Origin: Ketobacter sp.
GTDB taxonomy: Bacteria > Pseudomonadota > Gammaproteobacteria > Pseudomonadales > Ketobacteraceae
Length of the DNA: 64,000 bases
Assembly: GCF_003671495.1 (NCBI RefSeq)
Contig: NZ_RCHN01000023.1
Span: 249,296-313,295, forward strand
Direction of reading: 5' to 3'
Below, piece by piece: positions 17,171 through 26,304 of this stretch. Both the position numbers and the translations under genes were made by a program. Within the stretch, counting starts at the first letter, position 1, and every line of letters begins with the position of its first letter. The notes below the pieces were generated by a model that saw only the letters and a list, made by a program, of their open reading frames with translations, was not told the origin of the DNA and did no database searches.

Positions 17171-18768
17171 ACCACCTCATAGATACCCTGGCTGCGCAGA
17201 TATTCTTCATAGCTGCCGCTGAAATCGGTGATGGTATCCTGTTGCATATCGATGATGCGGGTGGCCACCGAGGAGACAAATTCACGGTCATGGCTGACGA
17301 AAATCAGGGTGCCGGGGTAGTTTTCCAGCGCCAGGTTCAGCGCTTCAATGGATTCCATGTCCAGGTGGTTGGTGGGTTCGTCCATGATCAGAATATTGGG
17401 GCGCTGCAACATCAGCTTGCCGAACAGCATGCGCCCCTGTTCACCACCGGACAGACTTTTGACCTTCTTGCCAATATCGTCCTGGGAGAACAGCATGCGG
17501 CCCAGCGTACCGCGAATCAGTTGCTCATCGCCCCGCTCCGGCTTCCACTGCATCATCCATTGGAACAGCGTGAGATCCTGCTCGAAATCGTCACCGTGAT
17601 CCTGGCTGTAATAGCCAATATCGACGTTCTCACTCCATTTTACCGTGCCGGATTGCGGAGGCAGCTCACCCATCAGCGTGCGGACCAGCGTGGTTTTACC
17701 GATACCGTTGGGGCCGATAATGGCGACCCGCTCACCCACTTCCACCATCATGCTGAAGCGTTTGATCAGAATATTGTTGCCAAAGCCCTGGGTCAGCTCC
17801 ATCAGCTCCAGCGCCAGTCGGTGTAATTTCTTGGCCTGATCAAAGCGGATAAAAGGGCTGACCCGACTGGAGGGTTTGATTTCGGTTAGCTCGATTTTTT
17901 CGATCTGTTTGGCGCGGGAGGTGGCCTGTTTGGCCTTGGACGCATTCGCAGAAAAGCGGCTGACGAAGGTTTGCAGCTCGGCAATCTTGGCCAGTTTCTT
18001 TTCGTTATCGGACTGCATCTGTTCCCGCGCCATGGTAATCGCAGTCATGAAATCATCGTAGTTGCCGGGATAGATTTTCAGTTCACCGTAATCCAGATCC
18101 GCCATATGGGTGCACACGCTGTTCAAGAAATGACGGTCGTGGGAAATGATGATCATGGTGCTGGTGCGCTGCTTGAGTAACTCCTCCAGCCAGCGAATGG
18201 TGTTGATATCCAGGTGGTTGGTGGGTTCGTCGAGCAACAGGATATCGGGATCGGAAAACAGGGCTTGGGCCAGCAACACCCGCAATTTCCAGCCGGGCGC
18301 CACTTCGCTCATGGGGCCAAAATGCTGTGACAGCGGAATCCCCAGGCCCAGCAGCAATTCACCGGCACGGGATTCGGCGGTATAGCCATCCAGCTCGCCA
18401 AACTCCACTTCCAGCTCCGCCACGCGGATACCTTCTTCCTCGGTCATGTCTGCCAGGGAATAAATGCGATCCCGCTCCTGCTTGATTTGCCACAGCTCGG
18501 TGTGGCCCATGATCACCGTGTCGATGACACTGAACTCTTCATAGGCAAACTGATCCTGACGCAGCCGGCCCAGGCGCTCATTGGCGTCGATGGCGACATT
18601 GCCGGCGCTGGGCTCCAGCTCACCGCCCAGAATTTTCATAAAGGTCGATTTGCCGCACCCGTTAGCGCCGATCAGGCCATAGCGATTGCCATTGCCGAAC
18701 TTAACAGATACGTTTTCAAACAAGGGCTTAGCGGCGAACTGCATGGTGATATTGGCGGTGGTGATCAC
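17158..18768 (-). CDS. ybiT: ABC-F ATPase YbiT (ribosome-associated)
   Basis: A 536-residue ABC-F protein with two ATPase domains and no membrane segments. Walker A motifs are GANGCGKST (near 36) and GPNGIGKTT (near 355); [11 protein letters not shown] and [11 protein letters not shown] are the Walker B regions. The first signature is degenerate ([15 protein letters not shown]) and the second canonical ([13 protein letters not shown]), as in YbiT. The P-site tRNA interaction linker between the domains carries [21 protein letters not shown]. Many segments match my memory of E. coli YbiT almost residue for residue. ABC-F proteins act on the ribosome to relieve stalled or paused translation. The start is a GTG with AGGT upstream. 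Confidence 0.95.
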   Translation of the reverse strand: MITTANITMQFAAKPLFENVSVKFGNGNRYGLIGANGCGKSTFMKILGGELEPSAGNVAIDANERLGRLRQDQFAYEEFSVIDTVIMGHTELWQIKQERDRIYSLADMTEEEGIRVAELEVEFGELDGYTAESRAGELLLGLGIPLSQHFGPMSEVAPGWKLRVLLAQALFSDPDILLLDEPTNHLDINTIRWLEELLKQRTSTMIIISHDRHFLNSVCTHMADLDYGELKIYPGNYDDFMTAITMAREQMQSDNEKKLAKIAELQTFVSRFSANASKAKQATSRAKQIEKIELTEIKPSSRVSPFIRFDQAKKLHRLALELMELTQGFGNNILIKRFSMMVEVGERVAIIGPNGIGKTTLVRTLMGELPPQSGTVKWSENVDIGYYSQDHGDDFEQDLTLFQWMMQWKPERGDEQLIRGTLGRMLFSQDDIGKKVKSLSGGEQGRMLFGKLMLQRPNILIMDEPTNHLDMESIEALNLALENYPGTLIFVSHDREFVSSVATRIIDMQQDTITDFSGSYEEYLRSQGIYEVVKPG

Positions 18769-18899
18769 GCGGGCGACCTACTGCAACAGGGGGAAAGGGC
18801 GGTGACTATAGCAAAAGTAGTGGCTGGGAACCATCGGTCAGTTTTGAGTGCTAATCAACAGGCTGTATGATGTAGCCCCGTTTTACTCTGACCTGAATT

Positions 18900-20162
18900 A
18901 TGTCCGTATCTCCTGTATTGCTTGTCATCGGCTATGTCTGGCCGGAACCCGCATCCTCGGCGGCGGGCAGCCGCCTGCTGCAGCTGATCCGAGCCTTTCA
19001 GCAGGATGGTTATCGCGTGGTGTATGGCTCGCCGGCGGAGGCCAGTCCCCATGCCACTGACCTGGCAGCGCTGGATATCGAGGCCGTGGCACTGGCGCTG
19101 AACTGCGCTTCGTTTGACGGATTCGTCCGTGACCTGAACCCGGATGTGGTGATGTTCGACCGCTTTATGATGGAAGAACAATTCGGCTGGCGCGTTGAAG
19201 AGCACTGTCCGGGGGCGTTGCGGGTGCTGGACACCGAAGATCTTCATAGTCTGCGCCATGCCCGTGCTGCCCAGCTGAAACGGCAGCCATCCCGCTTGCC
19301 GCTTGTTCCAGACATAGAATTCCGTCACAGCGAACTGGCCCTGCGCGAGGTGGCCGCCATACTGCGCTGCGATCTGTCGCTGATGATTTCCACCGTCGAA
19401 ATTGATTATCTGACGCGCTTTTTTCAGGTGCCGACGACTCAGTTACTCTATGTGCCGTTTATGGAAGAGAGAACGGATGCGCCAAGCACACTGCCGTTTG
19501 CACAACGGGCGCATTTCATTTCCATCGGTAATTTCCGCCACGATCCCAACTGGGACGCGGTGCGTTATTTGAAAGAGACTGTGTGGCCATTGATCCGGCA
19601 GCAACTGCCGCAGGCCGAGCTGCATATTTACGGCGCCTACCCACCCAAAAAAGCCACCCAGCTGCACAACGAGCGCAGTGGTTTTCTGGTGAAAGGCTGG
19701 GCCCCCGACGCGCACAGGGTCGTGGGGCAGGCACGGGTGATGCTGGCCCCGCTGCGCTTTGGTGCCGGTCTCAAAGGCAAACTGATTGATGCTGCCCGCA
19801 ATGGCACACCGGCCGTCACCACCAGCATCGGTGCCGAAGGCATGTACGCTGATGACGCCGCGCCCTGTGCGCTGGTGGCCGATAAGCCCGAGGCGTTTGC
19901 GTTGGCTGCAGTCGGTGTGTATCAGAATGAGGATCAGTGGCTGACCCTGCACCACAATGGCTTACGGTTACTGGAACAGCGCTATGCATTTGCCGATCAC
20001 GCGGCGCGTTTGAAGCAGCGGATTACCCGGTTAAGGGATGCGTTGGATGAACACCGGCAGGCGCACTTTTACGGCCAAATGTTGCGTCACCACCGTTTGA
20101 AGAGCACGCGCTATATGGCGCAGTGGATTGAAGTTAAAAATCGGTTAAAAGCGGGGCACTAA
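18900..20162 (+). CDS. Glycosyltransferase, GT-B fold (GT4-like)
   Basis: A 420-residue protein with the two-Rossmann GT-B layout. The N-terminal half begins VLLVIGYVWPEPASSAAG, typical of a glycosyltransferase acceptor domain, and the C-terminal half carries RFGAGLKGKLIDAARNGTP followed by AVTTSIGAEG, the nucleotide-sugar-binding segment of Glycos_transf_1-type enzymes. It should transfer a sugar in the cytoplasm, but donor and acceptor are unknown and no polysaccharide locus surrounds it. It is divergent from ybiT and convergent with the 7TM-GGDEF gene, so it is apparently monocistronic. The ribosome-binding site is weak. Confidence 0.82.
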   Translation: MSVSPVLLVIGYVWPEPASSAAGSRLLQLIRAFQQDGYRVVYGSPAEASPHATDLAALDIEAVALALNCASFDGFVRDLNPDVVMFDRFMMEEQFGWRVEEHCPGALRVLDTEDLHSLRHARAAQLKRQPSRLPLVPDIEFRHSELALREVAAILRCDLSLMISTVEIDYLTRFFQVPTTQLLYVPFMEERTDAPSTLPFAQRAHFISIGNFRHDPNWDAVRYLKETVWPLIRQQLPQAELHIYGAYPPKKATQLHNERSGFLVKGWAPDAHRVVGQARVMLAPLRFGAGLKGKLIDAARNGTPAVTTSIGAEGMYADDAAPCALVADKPEAFALAAVGVYQNEDQWLTLHHNGLRLLEQRYAFADHAARLKQRITRLRDALDEHRQAHFYGQMLRHHRLKSTRYMAQWIEVKNRLKAGH

Positions 20163-20176
20163 ACCGCTGATGCCGT

Positions 20177-22057
20177 TCAGGTTGGCGCAATAAACTCAAT
20201 ACGGTTTCGGCCCTTTTCCTTGGCTTGATAGAGCAGTGAATCCGCTGCTTGCAGCAGCGCTTCATGCCCATCCCGTGCAGCAGGAACGGTAGACGCAACT
20301 CCGATACTGACCGTCATTGTTACCGGATGGACAGATGCATCCACCTGCAGCTGCCTGAACGCCGTCAGGATATTCTGTGCCACCGCGACGGCACTTTGCA
20401 GGTCGGTATTGGGTAAGACCGCCACAAACTCTTCACCGCCGTAACGTGCTGCCGTATCCCCCGGGCGTCTGATGTTCGCTTTGAACAATATGGCGGCCTC
20501 TATCAGGCAACGGTCTCCGAATGGATGGCCATGGCGGTCGTTCAGGATCTTGAAGTGGTCGATATCGAACAACAGTACTGAGATCGCGGTTTGGTCACGA
20601 TAGGCGCGTAAAAATTCTGCTTGAAACCGTTCGTTGAAGTAGCGTCGGTTTCGAAGCTGTGTGAGTTCATCTGTGGTAGACAAACGTTGCAATTTTTCAT
20701 TGGCTGCTTCCAGCGCCTGGGTGCGTTCACGCACTTTTCTGTCGAGATCCGCGTTCACTTCAATTTGTACCTGCAGGAGTTCTTCTTTGGCTGCAGTCGA
20801 TGCTTGTTGTGCAGTTTCCTTCTGCATACTGAGCACCCGGATACGATCGGCAATGGCGGCCGAGAGCAACAGTGCCTCAATGGCAGAGCCTATTTGCCAG
20901 GCGTGTTCGGTCAGTGGTGTTACCGGCATCAAGCGCCATCCGATCAGAGCATAGGCCAGACCGCCGGTGATCGTGGTGACCCAGCCCGCCAGAAACAATT
21001 TCGAACCGGGTTCTTTGATCGCCACGCTTTTCAGGCAGCACAGGAGCATCATGACCGCCATCAGGCTGGCCGATAAAGTGGAGATAGTGGATGCGTAGTA
21101 AAAAGGCACCCAAAAGGGCAGCGTAGCCACCACCGCAAGAATGCATTGTGTCACGCTCAGGAAGAATGCCAGCCGAGCCGAATGAACCTTGATATTCAGG
21201 AAGCGCTTGCTGAATTCCCCGATTGCGATAAGCGCCACATTCAAGAACACCAATATTCCTTCGCGCTGCCAGAAAACACTGTGTAAGCCCAGGAATTCAT
21301 CGGCGATGCCATTGACGCAGATAAAGGTCATGAAATGATGCAAGACGATGACCGCCAGGTAATAGTAGTACACTTTTTGCCGTAACCAGGCGGCCAAAAA
21401 CAGGCTGAATACGAAAATGGATGCAATGATTCCGTAGTAGTATCCAAGCAGACGCTGGTCTTTTCGTTCGTTGAGCACCGCCGCTTCGTCAGACAATAAA
21501 ATCAGATGCGCATAGAATAGGTTCCCGCTGGTCACCCGTAAAAAGTAGTCCCGCGCCTCATGAGGGTTGAGCTCCACCGGGAACGTTGCATGGCGGGAAG
21601 GAAAGCCCTGCTCGGTTTTCCCATAGAGGCGACCACCGCGTTGGTGTGAAATGAATTGACCGTTCCGGAATGAATAAAAATCGATTTCATCCATCATCGA
21701 ATGCGCATAGCGCAAGTACCATTGAAGCCGCTCTGGAGTGGAATTCGATAAGGAGAAATGCAGCCAGTACGCCGATTGTGATTGGCCAAAGTTGGGGATG
21801 GTGTCCTGGCTCGGGATGTATTCATCCAGTCGTGCTCGGGCGTCGTCGAGGGTGAATTCACCGCTGGGGTCTTCGAGAATGCCGATGTATCCCCCCAGTT
21901 CATAGTGGTCGGCGACACCAACCGAAATCACCTCATCATGCTGAACTGTGGCGATCGCTGAGGTGATCGCTGTAGCGCACCAGAGTAAACCAAGAATGAG
22001 TCCGAACCGGTACGGCGTGCGCCGGACAATGTTCAGCAGGTGTGTCCATGAAATCAC
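20177..22057 (-). CDS. 7TMR-DISM diguanylate cyclase
   Basis: A 626-residue sensor that makes cyclic-di-GMP. After an N-terminal helix, residues about 45-190 form a 7TMR-DISM extracellular domain (GGYIGILEDPSGEF, SAYWLHFSLSN), followed by seven hydrophobic helices (about 205-400), a coiled coil, and a GGDEF domain (about 460-620). The active-site motif is GGEEF, and the allosteric inhibition site is intact (RPGD before TAARYGGEEF), so product feedback is expected. There is no EAL domain. The start is a GTG. It is not in an operon. The extracellular domain probably binds a carbohydrate or another small ligand (family knowledge). Confidence 0.93.
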   Translation of the reverse strand: MISWTHLLNIVRRTPYRFGLILGLLWCATAITSAIATVQHDEVISVGVADHYELGGYIGILEDPSGEFTLDDARARLDEYIPSQDTIPNFGQSQSAYWLHFSLSNSTPERLQWYLRYAHSMMDEIDFYSFRNGQFISHQRGGRLYGKTEQGFPSRHATFPVELNPHEARDYFLRVTSGNLFYAHLILLSDEAAVLNERKDQRLLGYYYGIIASIFVFSLFLAAWLRQKVYYYYLAVIVLHHFMTFICVNGIADEFLGLHSVFWQREGILVFLNVALIAIGEFSKRFLNIKVHSARLAFFLSVTQCILAVVATLPFWVPFYYASTISTLSASLMAVMMLLCCLKSVAIKEPGSKLFLAGWVTTITGGLAYALIGWRLMPVTPLTEHAWQIGSAIEALLLSAAIADRIRVLSMQKETAQQASTAAKEELLQVQIEVNADLDRKVRERTQALEAANEKLQRLSTTDELTQLRNRRYFNERFQAEFLRAYRDQTAISVLLFDIDHFKILNDRHGHPFGDRCLIEAAILFKANIRRPGDTAARYGGEEFVAVLPNTDLQSAVAVAQNILTAFRQLQVDASVHPVTMTVSIGVASTVPAARDGHEALLQAADSLLYQAKEKGRNRIEFIAPT

Positions 22058-22276
22058 GAATTCGGCCTGGAATTATCAGTTTTAACAATAATTTATGTGC
22101 GGTCTGTGATATCGGGCGGAGTCAAAAACGTGGCCCCCTCCCTTGTAGAATAGACGATTGTTTGGCTTTGCGAGGAACGGGCGGTCTTAGGGGGTTTAAA
22201 ATAATGGGTCAGTGGCGCAATCGCGGGCTGAGCCCAATGCAGCTCAGCCTGAGGGGGTGGCGTAGTACCTGACGAC

Positions 22277-23125
22277 TTACAACAGTCTTCCCCAAAGCGG
22301 TCTCAAGGCCCAGAGAGAATAGAATACAGCCGCAGGTGCGTGCTTCTTTTTCTTCCACAAGAACTGGCCTTGGCCGCGCAGGAAATCCGCTCCCAGAAAA
22401 GCATCTGCCAACGCCGCAGATTCCCTCGCATTGGCGGCTCTGAGTTCCTCCAGTTGGCTGTCTTTGAGAAACTTTTTGGTCTCACCCGAGGCAATCCAGT
22501 GTTGCGCGATCTCATGCGCTTTATCCATTAGCTGCTCGTCGGGTACAACCCATTGCACCAATCCGGCGTCCAGCGCTTCTGCCGCCGTGGGTTTCCAGCC
22601 TTCCTCACCCAGCATGCGTTCGGCATTAACGTCCCCCATAAGGCGGGGAAATTGCACGGTGGAACAGCCTTCCGGTGTGATACCCAGCGCTTTAAACGGT
22701 GTGGAAAAGGTGGCCTGAGTCGCAGCGATGATGCCCTGGCACAGCGCTGCCGAGGTCACACTGGCACCCAGGGCTGGGCCATTCACTGCCGCCAGGATAG
22801 GCTTGGTACAATCCAGGAAGGTTGCAAACAGCGCCTGGTTGGCCTCGACGATCATTTGATGGAGTGTCTTTGGGTGCATGACTTGTACGGTGCCGGCCAA
22901 ATTGGCACCCGCCGAATAGTATTTGCCCGAGCCGGTGAAAATAATGACTTTAATGATGTCAGCCTGACAGGCTTTTTCAAAGGCTTCCTTGAAGGCTGAC
23001 ATCATTTCCTGAGTCCAGCCATTTAACTTGTCAGGCCGGTTCATTTGTACGGTGACGACGCCATCCTTGACGAACGTTGCCACCTGTTGTGCTGAAGCAG
23101 GGCTTAAGTTGAGCTCGTTCAACAT
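22277..23125 (-). CDS. Enoyl-CoA hydratase/isomerase family, Delta3-Delta2-enoyl-CoA isomerase-like
   Basis: A crotonase-fold protein of about 282 residues. The oxyanion-hole segments are YYSAGANLAG and NGPALGASVTSAALC. The catalytic region reads GITPEGCSTVQFPRLMG, with the single glutamate of the PEGCS type found in peroxisomal-type Delta3-Delta2-enoyl-CoA isomerases, rather than the two glutamates of hydratases. It would shift double bonds so that unsaturated fatty acids or other acyl chains enter beta-oxidation. I prefer the ATG at 23123-23125, which has AAGG upstream, over the GTG two codons earlier. It is divergent from the tetR gene across a region with two operator-like sites, so it is probably repressed by that protein. 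Confidence 0.88.
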   Translation of the reverse strand: MLNELNLSPASAQQVATFVKDGVVTVQMNRPDKLNGWTQEMMSAFKEAFEKACQADIIKVIIFTGSGKYYSAGANLAGTVQVMHPKTLHQMIVEANQALFATFLDCTKPILAAVNGPALGASVTSAALCQGIIAATQATFSTPFKALGITPEGCSTVQFPRLMGDVNAERMLGEEGWKPTAAEALDAGLVQWVVPDEQLMDKAHEIAQHWIASGETKKFLKDSQLEELRAANARESAALADAFLGADFLRGQGQFLWKKKKHAPAAVFYSLWALRPLWGRLL

Positions 23126-23265
23126 TGTCACCTTGTGGGTTCGTTTGATTGATATTCAGAGCTGCCTACTATAAGCATTGTGACTCCTGAACGGAAGTGA
23201 CGGTGGCCAAGGTAATAGGCCAGACTGCGACCGTGGGGAAGCTCATTGGAGAACCCGTTAAGCCA

Positions 23266-23281
23266 TATAACGCATGTTATA
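23266..23281. promoter_or_regulatory. TetR operator, perfect copy (TATAAC-N4-GTTATA)
   Basis: The perfect palindrome TATAAC-GCAT-GTTATA lies 75 bases before the tetR start and 141 before the enoyl-CoA isomerase start. The same two arms occur at 26248-26263 in the promoter of the molybdopterin oxidoreductase. A TATAAT hexamer at 23278-23283 overlaps the right arm. Confidence 0.75.
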
Positions 23282-23299
23282 ATGTCGTGCTATGCGCGC

Positions 23300-23315
23300 T
23301 ATAATGCACGTTAGC
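23300..23315. promoter_or_regulatory. Second, degenerate TetR operator-like site
   Basis: TATAATGCACGTTAGC matches the perfect site TATAACGCATGTTATA at 12 of 16 positions and lies exactly 34 bases further along. It also contains a TATAAT hexamer. Two sites in one divergent control region would allow cooperative repression in both directions. Confidence 0.5.
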
Positions 23316-23355
23316 TTTAATGAACAATGGCGTTAATGAAGTAGAGAGACTATTC

Positions 23356-23940
23356 ATGGCACGAACCAATCCCGAAGCCAGGCTCAGGCTGGTGGCCACT
23401 GCTGCGGACATGTTACGTCGTCGCGGGATGAATGCGACCAGTATTCGAGAGTTGGCGAAAGCAGCCAAAGCGCCACTGGGTTCAACGTATCACTACTTTC
23501 CCGATGGGAAGAAGCAGGTCATCACCGAAGCCATTCAATTTGCCGGCGACAAGATCTCCGGCATGTTGCAAAAAGCCCTGAGTCATGGCGCGGTAACCGG
23601 CGTGGAATCATTCCTTCAGGTTTGGCGGGATGTAATCGAATCGACGCACTTCAATGCCGGTTGCCCGGTGGTTGCGGCTGCCATGGAAGAAGCCACCAAT
23701 GAGGATGTGGAAGCCGCCCATGTGGTGGCTGCCGCGGTTTTTAACCAGTGGCGGGAGTTGCTGGGTGATGCCCTGGTGAATGAAGGCATTGAACAGGCGC
23801 GGGCTGGCGCCCTGGCCACCATGATCATTGCATCAACCGAAGGGGCGTTGGCAATGTGCCGGGCGACCAAAGACATAGAACCCTTTGATCAGGTGACCGG
23901 GCAACTGCATTTCTTGTTGGATGCGGCGCTCACGCACTGA
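23356..23940 (+). CDS. TetR-family transcriptional repressor
   Basis: A 194-residue regulator. The N-terminal helix-turn-helix (MNATSIRELAKAAKAPLGST, then YHYFPDGKKQV) is typical of the TetR family, and the ligand domain resembles the LmrA/YxaF branch (FNAGCPVVAAAMEEATNED). I start at 23356 (MARTNPEARL) because AGAGAG precedes it; an earlier in-frame ATG at 23320 has no good site. It sits between a divergent enoyl-CoA isomerase and a convergent molybdopterin oxidoreductase, and its last 11 bases overlap the 3' end of the latter. Shared operator palindromes upstream of itself and of the oxidoreductase make it the likely local repressor, probably responding to an acyl-CoA or lipophilic ligand (inference). 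Confidence 0.93.
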   Translation: MARTNPEARLRLVATAADMLRRRGMNATSIRELAKAAKAPLGSTYHYFPDGKKQVITEAIQFAGDKISGMLQKALSHGAVTGVESFLQVWRDVIESTHFNAGCPVVAAAMEEATNEDVEAAHVVAAAVFNQWRELLGDALVNEGIEQARAGALATMIIASTEGALAMCRATKDIEPFDQVTGQLHFLLDAALTH

Positions 23941-26188
23941 GCTTTTCAATATTGACCGGGATCGTCTTGTGTAATGGGGTCCGATGAATCGGGTCACAGT
24001 GATCCAGCCCGGTAATCAGGTTAATCACAGGACCGTTCACCTTGCCATTTTGATAATCGGAGCCGTACCCATGGGGCATCATGAGGTAGCCGGTTCTTAC
24101 GGAATCATCGATTTCGATTACCGCCTCGATGGTGCCGGTCTCCGACTGGCATTTAACACGATCACCTTTTGCAAGGTCCAATCGTTCAGCGTCTGCAGGG
24201 TGCATGCGCATAAAGCCATTGGGATCGATCTTGCGCCATTTGGGATCGCGATAAATCTGATTGGCGTTATAACTTCTGCGCTCCCCTGCGGAGAGAATGA
24301 AGGGGTATTGTTCACTGGTCAGATCATCGATGGACAGCTTGTCCATAGCATCCAGCAGCTCAGGGATTGCCAGGGTAATTTTACGCTGGGGATTTTTCAC
24401 CAGCCGCCATACGTCATCATACCTATGCTCGGAGAAGATCAGACCCGAGCGGGCTTTCAGAATGGCGTTGAATAAATTAACACCTTGGGTCAGTTTGTTG
24501 CCATCATGACCCGCACGCCGCACCGCATCAGGATATTTCTGTGCCAGGCTGATCGAAAGCGGCAGCAACAGCGTGATCGCTGCTGCGTTGTTCTCCAGTG
24601 TTGGGCCCAGGGTGCGATACAAAATAGACGCACCATACCGTATCAGCTTCTTGTTCGCCGCAAAGGTGGCGGCTAGGGCCGCGATAAAGCCGGCATGGCT
24701 GCTGAAGTCAGGTTCGTACTTTGCAATGCGGCTTAATACGGGGAAGCTTTTTGGCAGCTCACCCATTTTTTCCAGCAACCGGGTGTAGATTTCCGCCTCA
24801 ATGAGCGTTTCACCTTTAGCGGGGAACAGCGGATGTCGCACCTGGAATCCATTTTTGGGGAATTCCATGTTAAAGCCGGTGAACTCCCACTTTTCAAACT
24901 GGGAAGCCGCCGGTAACACATAATCCGCTAACCGGGCAGTCTCGGTCATGGCCACATCAATGACAACCAGTAGCTCCAATGATTCAAAGGCTTGTTTATG
25001 CGCCGTTGCATCCGGCCAGGTCAGCGCCGGGTTACAGCTGTCCACAATCATGGCCCGAATCCGACGCTCACCGGCTTTGAGAATTTCGTCCGGCAAAATA
25101 TTGGGAGGCAGAATACCGGATACCGCAAACATGTTGTGATACACCGTGCGTTTGAACTTGGGGTTGCGTTCATCCGTATGACTGAGAATGGGGATCAGTG
25201 AATCGTGTAGGTTGTTGCCGCCTTTCTTTCCGAATTGACCGGTGATCAGGAAGAACAACTTTTCAAAATAGCTGTTCAATGTGGAGTGATTGGAATGCTG
25301 TATACCCAGATCGGCGCGGACGCAGGCTGATTCAGCCTGGGCAAAGCCCCGCGCTACTTTCAAGGCATCCTCCATCGGCACATCCGCGGCGGCAATGTAC
25401 TCTTTTATGGGCACATTCATCAGCATGGTCTTGACCGCGTCAAACCCGGTGCAATGTGCTTTGAGAAAGGCTTCGTCGTGCAAATTCTCCCGCACAATGA
25501 TTGCCAGCATGGCACTTAACAGATACACATCCGTACCGGGTTTGAGCTGCAGATGAATATCGGCGGCCTTGGCCGTTTCCGTGCGCCGTGGATCAATCAC
25601 CACCATGGTACGCCTGGGATCTTTCCTGATTTCTTTCAAAGTGTCCCGGGCATTGGGAATGCCGTGGGATTGGTAGGGGTTACAGCCCAGGAAGATGATG
25701 AAATCAGAATGCTCAATGTCTTCAGCGGTATGACATTCCTGGCTACCGAACAGACGGCCATTCACCCAAAAGTCGCCGGTTTTTTCTTGCCCCAGCGAGT
25801 TGTAGTTGTAATAGCTCTTCATGGCGGCCCGCATTTGACCCAGATAGGCACCGCCCAGGTGATTGCCCTGGCCACCACCACCCGCGGTGGCAAACGCTTC
25901 GCCACCATATTGCTTGCGGATGCTCAACAGGCGCCTGGCAATATCGTCCAACGCTTCATCCCAGCTTACTCGTGCAAAGCTGCCGTCGGCCTGCTTCTTC
26001 AGGGGATGTTCAATGCGATCTTCATTGTTCTGGTAGTAGTCCAGTCGCGCGGCCTTTTGACAGATATACCCTTGCGATAAGGGATGATCCTTGTCGCCCC
26101 GAATCTTGGTGAACTTCCCATCTTCAATATCGACCAGCAGTCCACAATTTCGTGAGCAAAGAATGCAAGCGGTCTTTTCGGTTCGCAT
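23930..26188 (-). CDS. Molybdopterin-dependent oxidoreductase with N-terminal [4Fe-4S] cluster
   Basis: A 752-residue enzyme of the DMSO-reductase superfamily. A [4Fe-4S] site is formed by CILCSRNC near the N-terminus and GYICQKAA some 28 residues later. The body has typical molybdopterin-guanine-dinucleotide segments (FLGCNPYQSHGIPNARDTL, VVIDPRRTETAKAADIHLQL) and a C-terminal dinucleotide-binding domain (GERRSYNANQIYRDP, RMHPADAERL, MPHGYG). No Tat signal is present at the chosen start, so it should be cytoplasmic. I start at 26188 (MRTEKTACIL) because GGAGA precedes it; the longer frame runs through the promoter. The substrate is unknown. Its promoter carries the TetR operator. It ends in an 11-base convergent overlap with tetR. 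Confidence 0.9.
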   Translation of the reverse strand: MRTEKTACILCSRNCGLLVDIEDGKFTKIRGDKDHPLSQGYICQKAARLDYYQNNEDRIEHPLKKQADGSFARVSWDEALDDIARRLLSIRKQYGGEAFATAGGGGQGNHLGGAYLGQMRAAMKSYYNYNSLGQEKTGDFWVNGRLFGSQECHTAEDIEHSDFIIFLGCNPYQSHGIPNARDTLKEIRKDPRRTMVVIDPRRTETAKAADIHLQLKPGTDVYLLSAMLAIIVRENLHDEAFLKAHCTGFDAVKTMLMNVPIKEYIAAADVPMEDALKVARGFAQAESACVRADLGIQHSNHSTLNSYFEKLFFLITGQFGKKGGNNLHDSLIPILSHTDERNPKFKRTVYHNMFAVSGILPPNILPDEILKAGERRIRAMIVDSCNPALTWPDATAHKQAFESLELLVVIDVAMTETARLADYVLPAASQFEKWEFTGFNMEFPKNGFQVRHPLFPAKGETLIEAEIYTRLLEKMGELPKSFPVLSRIAKYEPDFSSHAGFIAALAATFAANKKLIRYGASILYRTLGPTLENNAAAITLLLPLSISLAQKYPDAVRRAGHDGNKLTQGVNLFNAILKARSGLIFSEHRYDDVWRLVKNPQRKITLAIPELLDAMDKLSIDDLTSEQYPFILSAGERRSYNANQIYRDPKWRKIDPNGFMRMHPADAERLDLAKGDRVKCQSETGTIEAVIEIDDSVRTGYLMMPHGYGSDYQNGKVNGPVINLITGLDHCDPIHRTPLHKTIPVNIEKLSA

Positions 26189-26240
26189 GGTGGTCTCCGT
26201 GTTGTATTCAGTTCCGTTAATGCCGGGTTCTGATCGTTGG

Positions 26241-26268
26241 ATTATAGTATAACGAGTGTTATAGTCAA
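26241..26268 (-). promoter_or_regulatory. Promoter with TetR operator inside the spacer
   Basis: On the minus strand TTGACT (26263-26268) and a perfect TATAAT (26241-26246) are 16 bases apart. The operator TATAAC-GAGT-GTTATA (26248-26263) fills the spacer almost exactly, a classical repression geometry. The oxidoreductase start codon is about 50 bases downstream. The longer frame of that gene would have to run through this promoter, which supports the shorter start. Confidence 0.75.
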
Positions 26269-26304
26269 TGGCTGAGACGAGCACGGGGAGCAGTGCCTGC
26301 TGGA

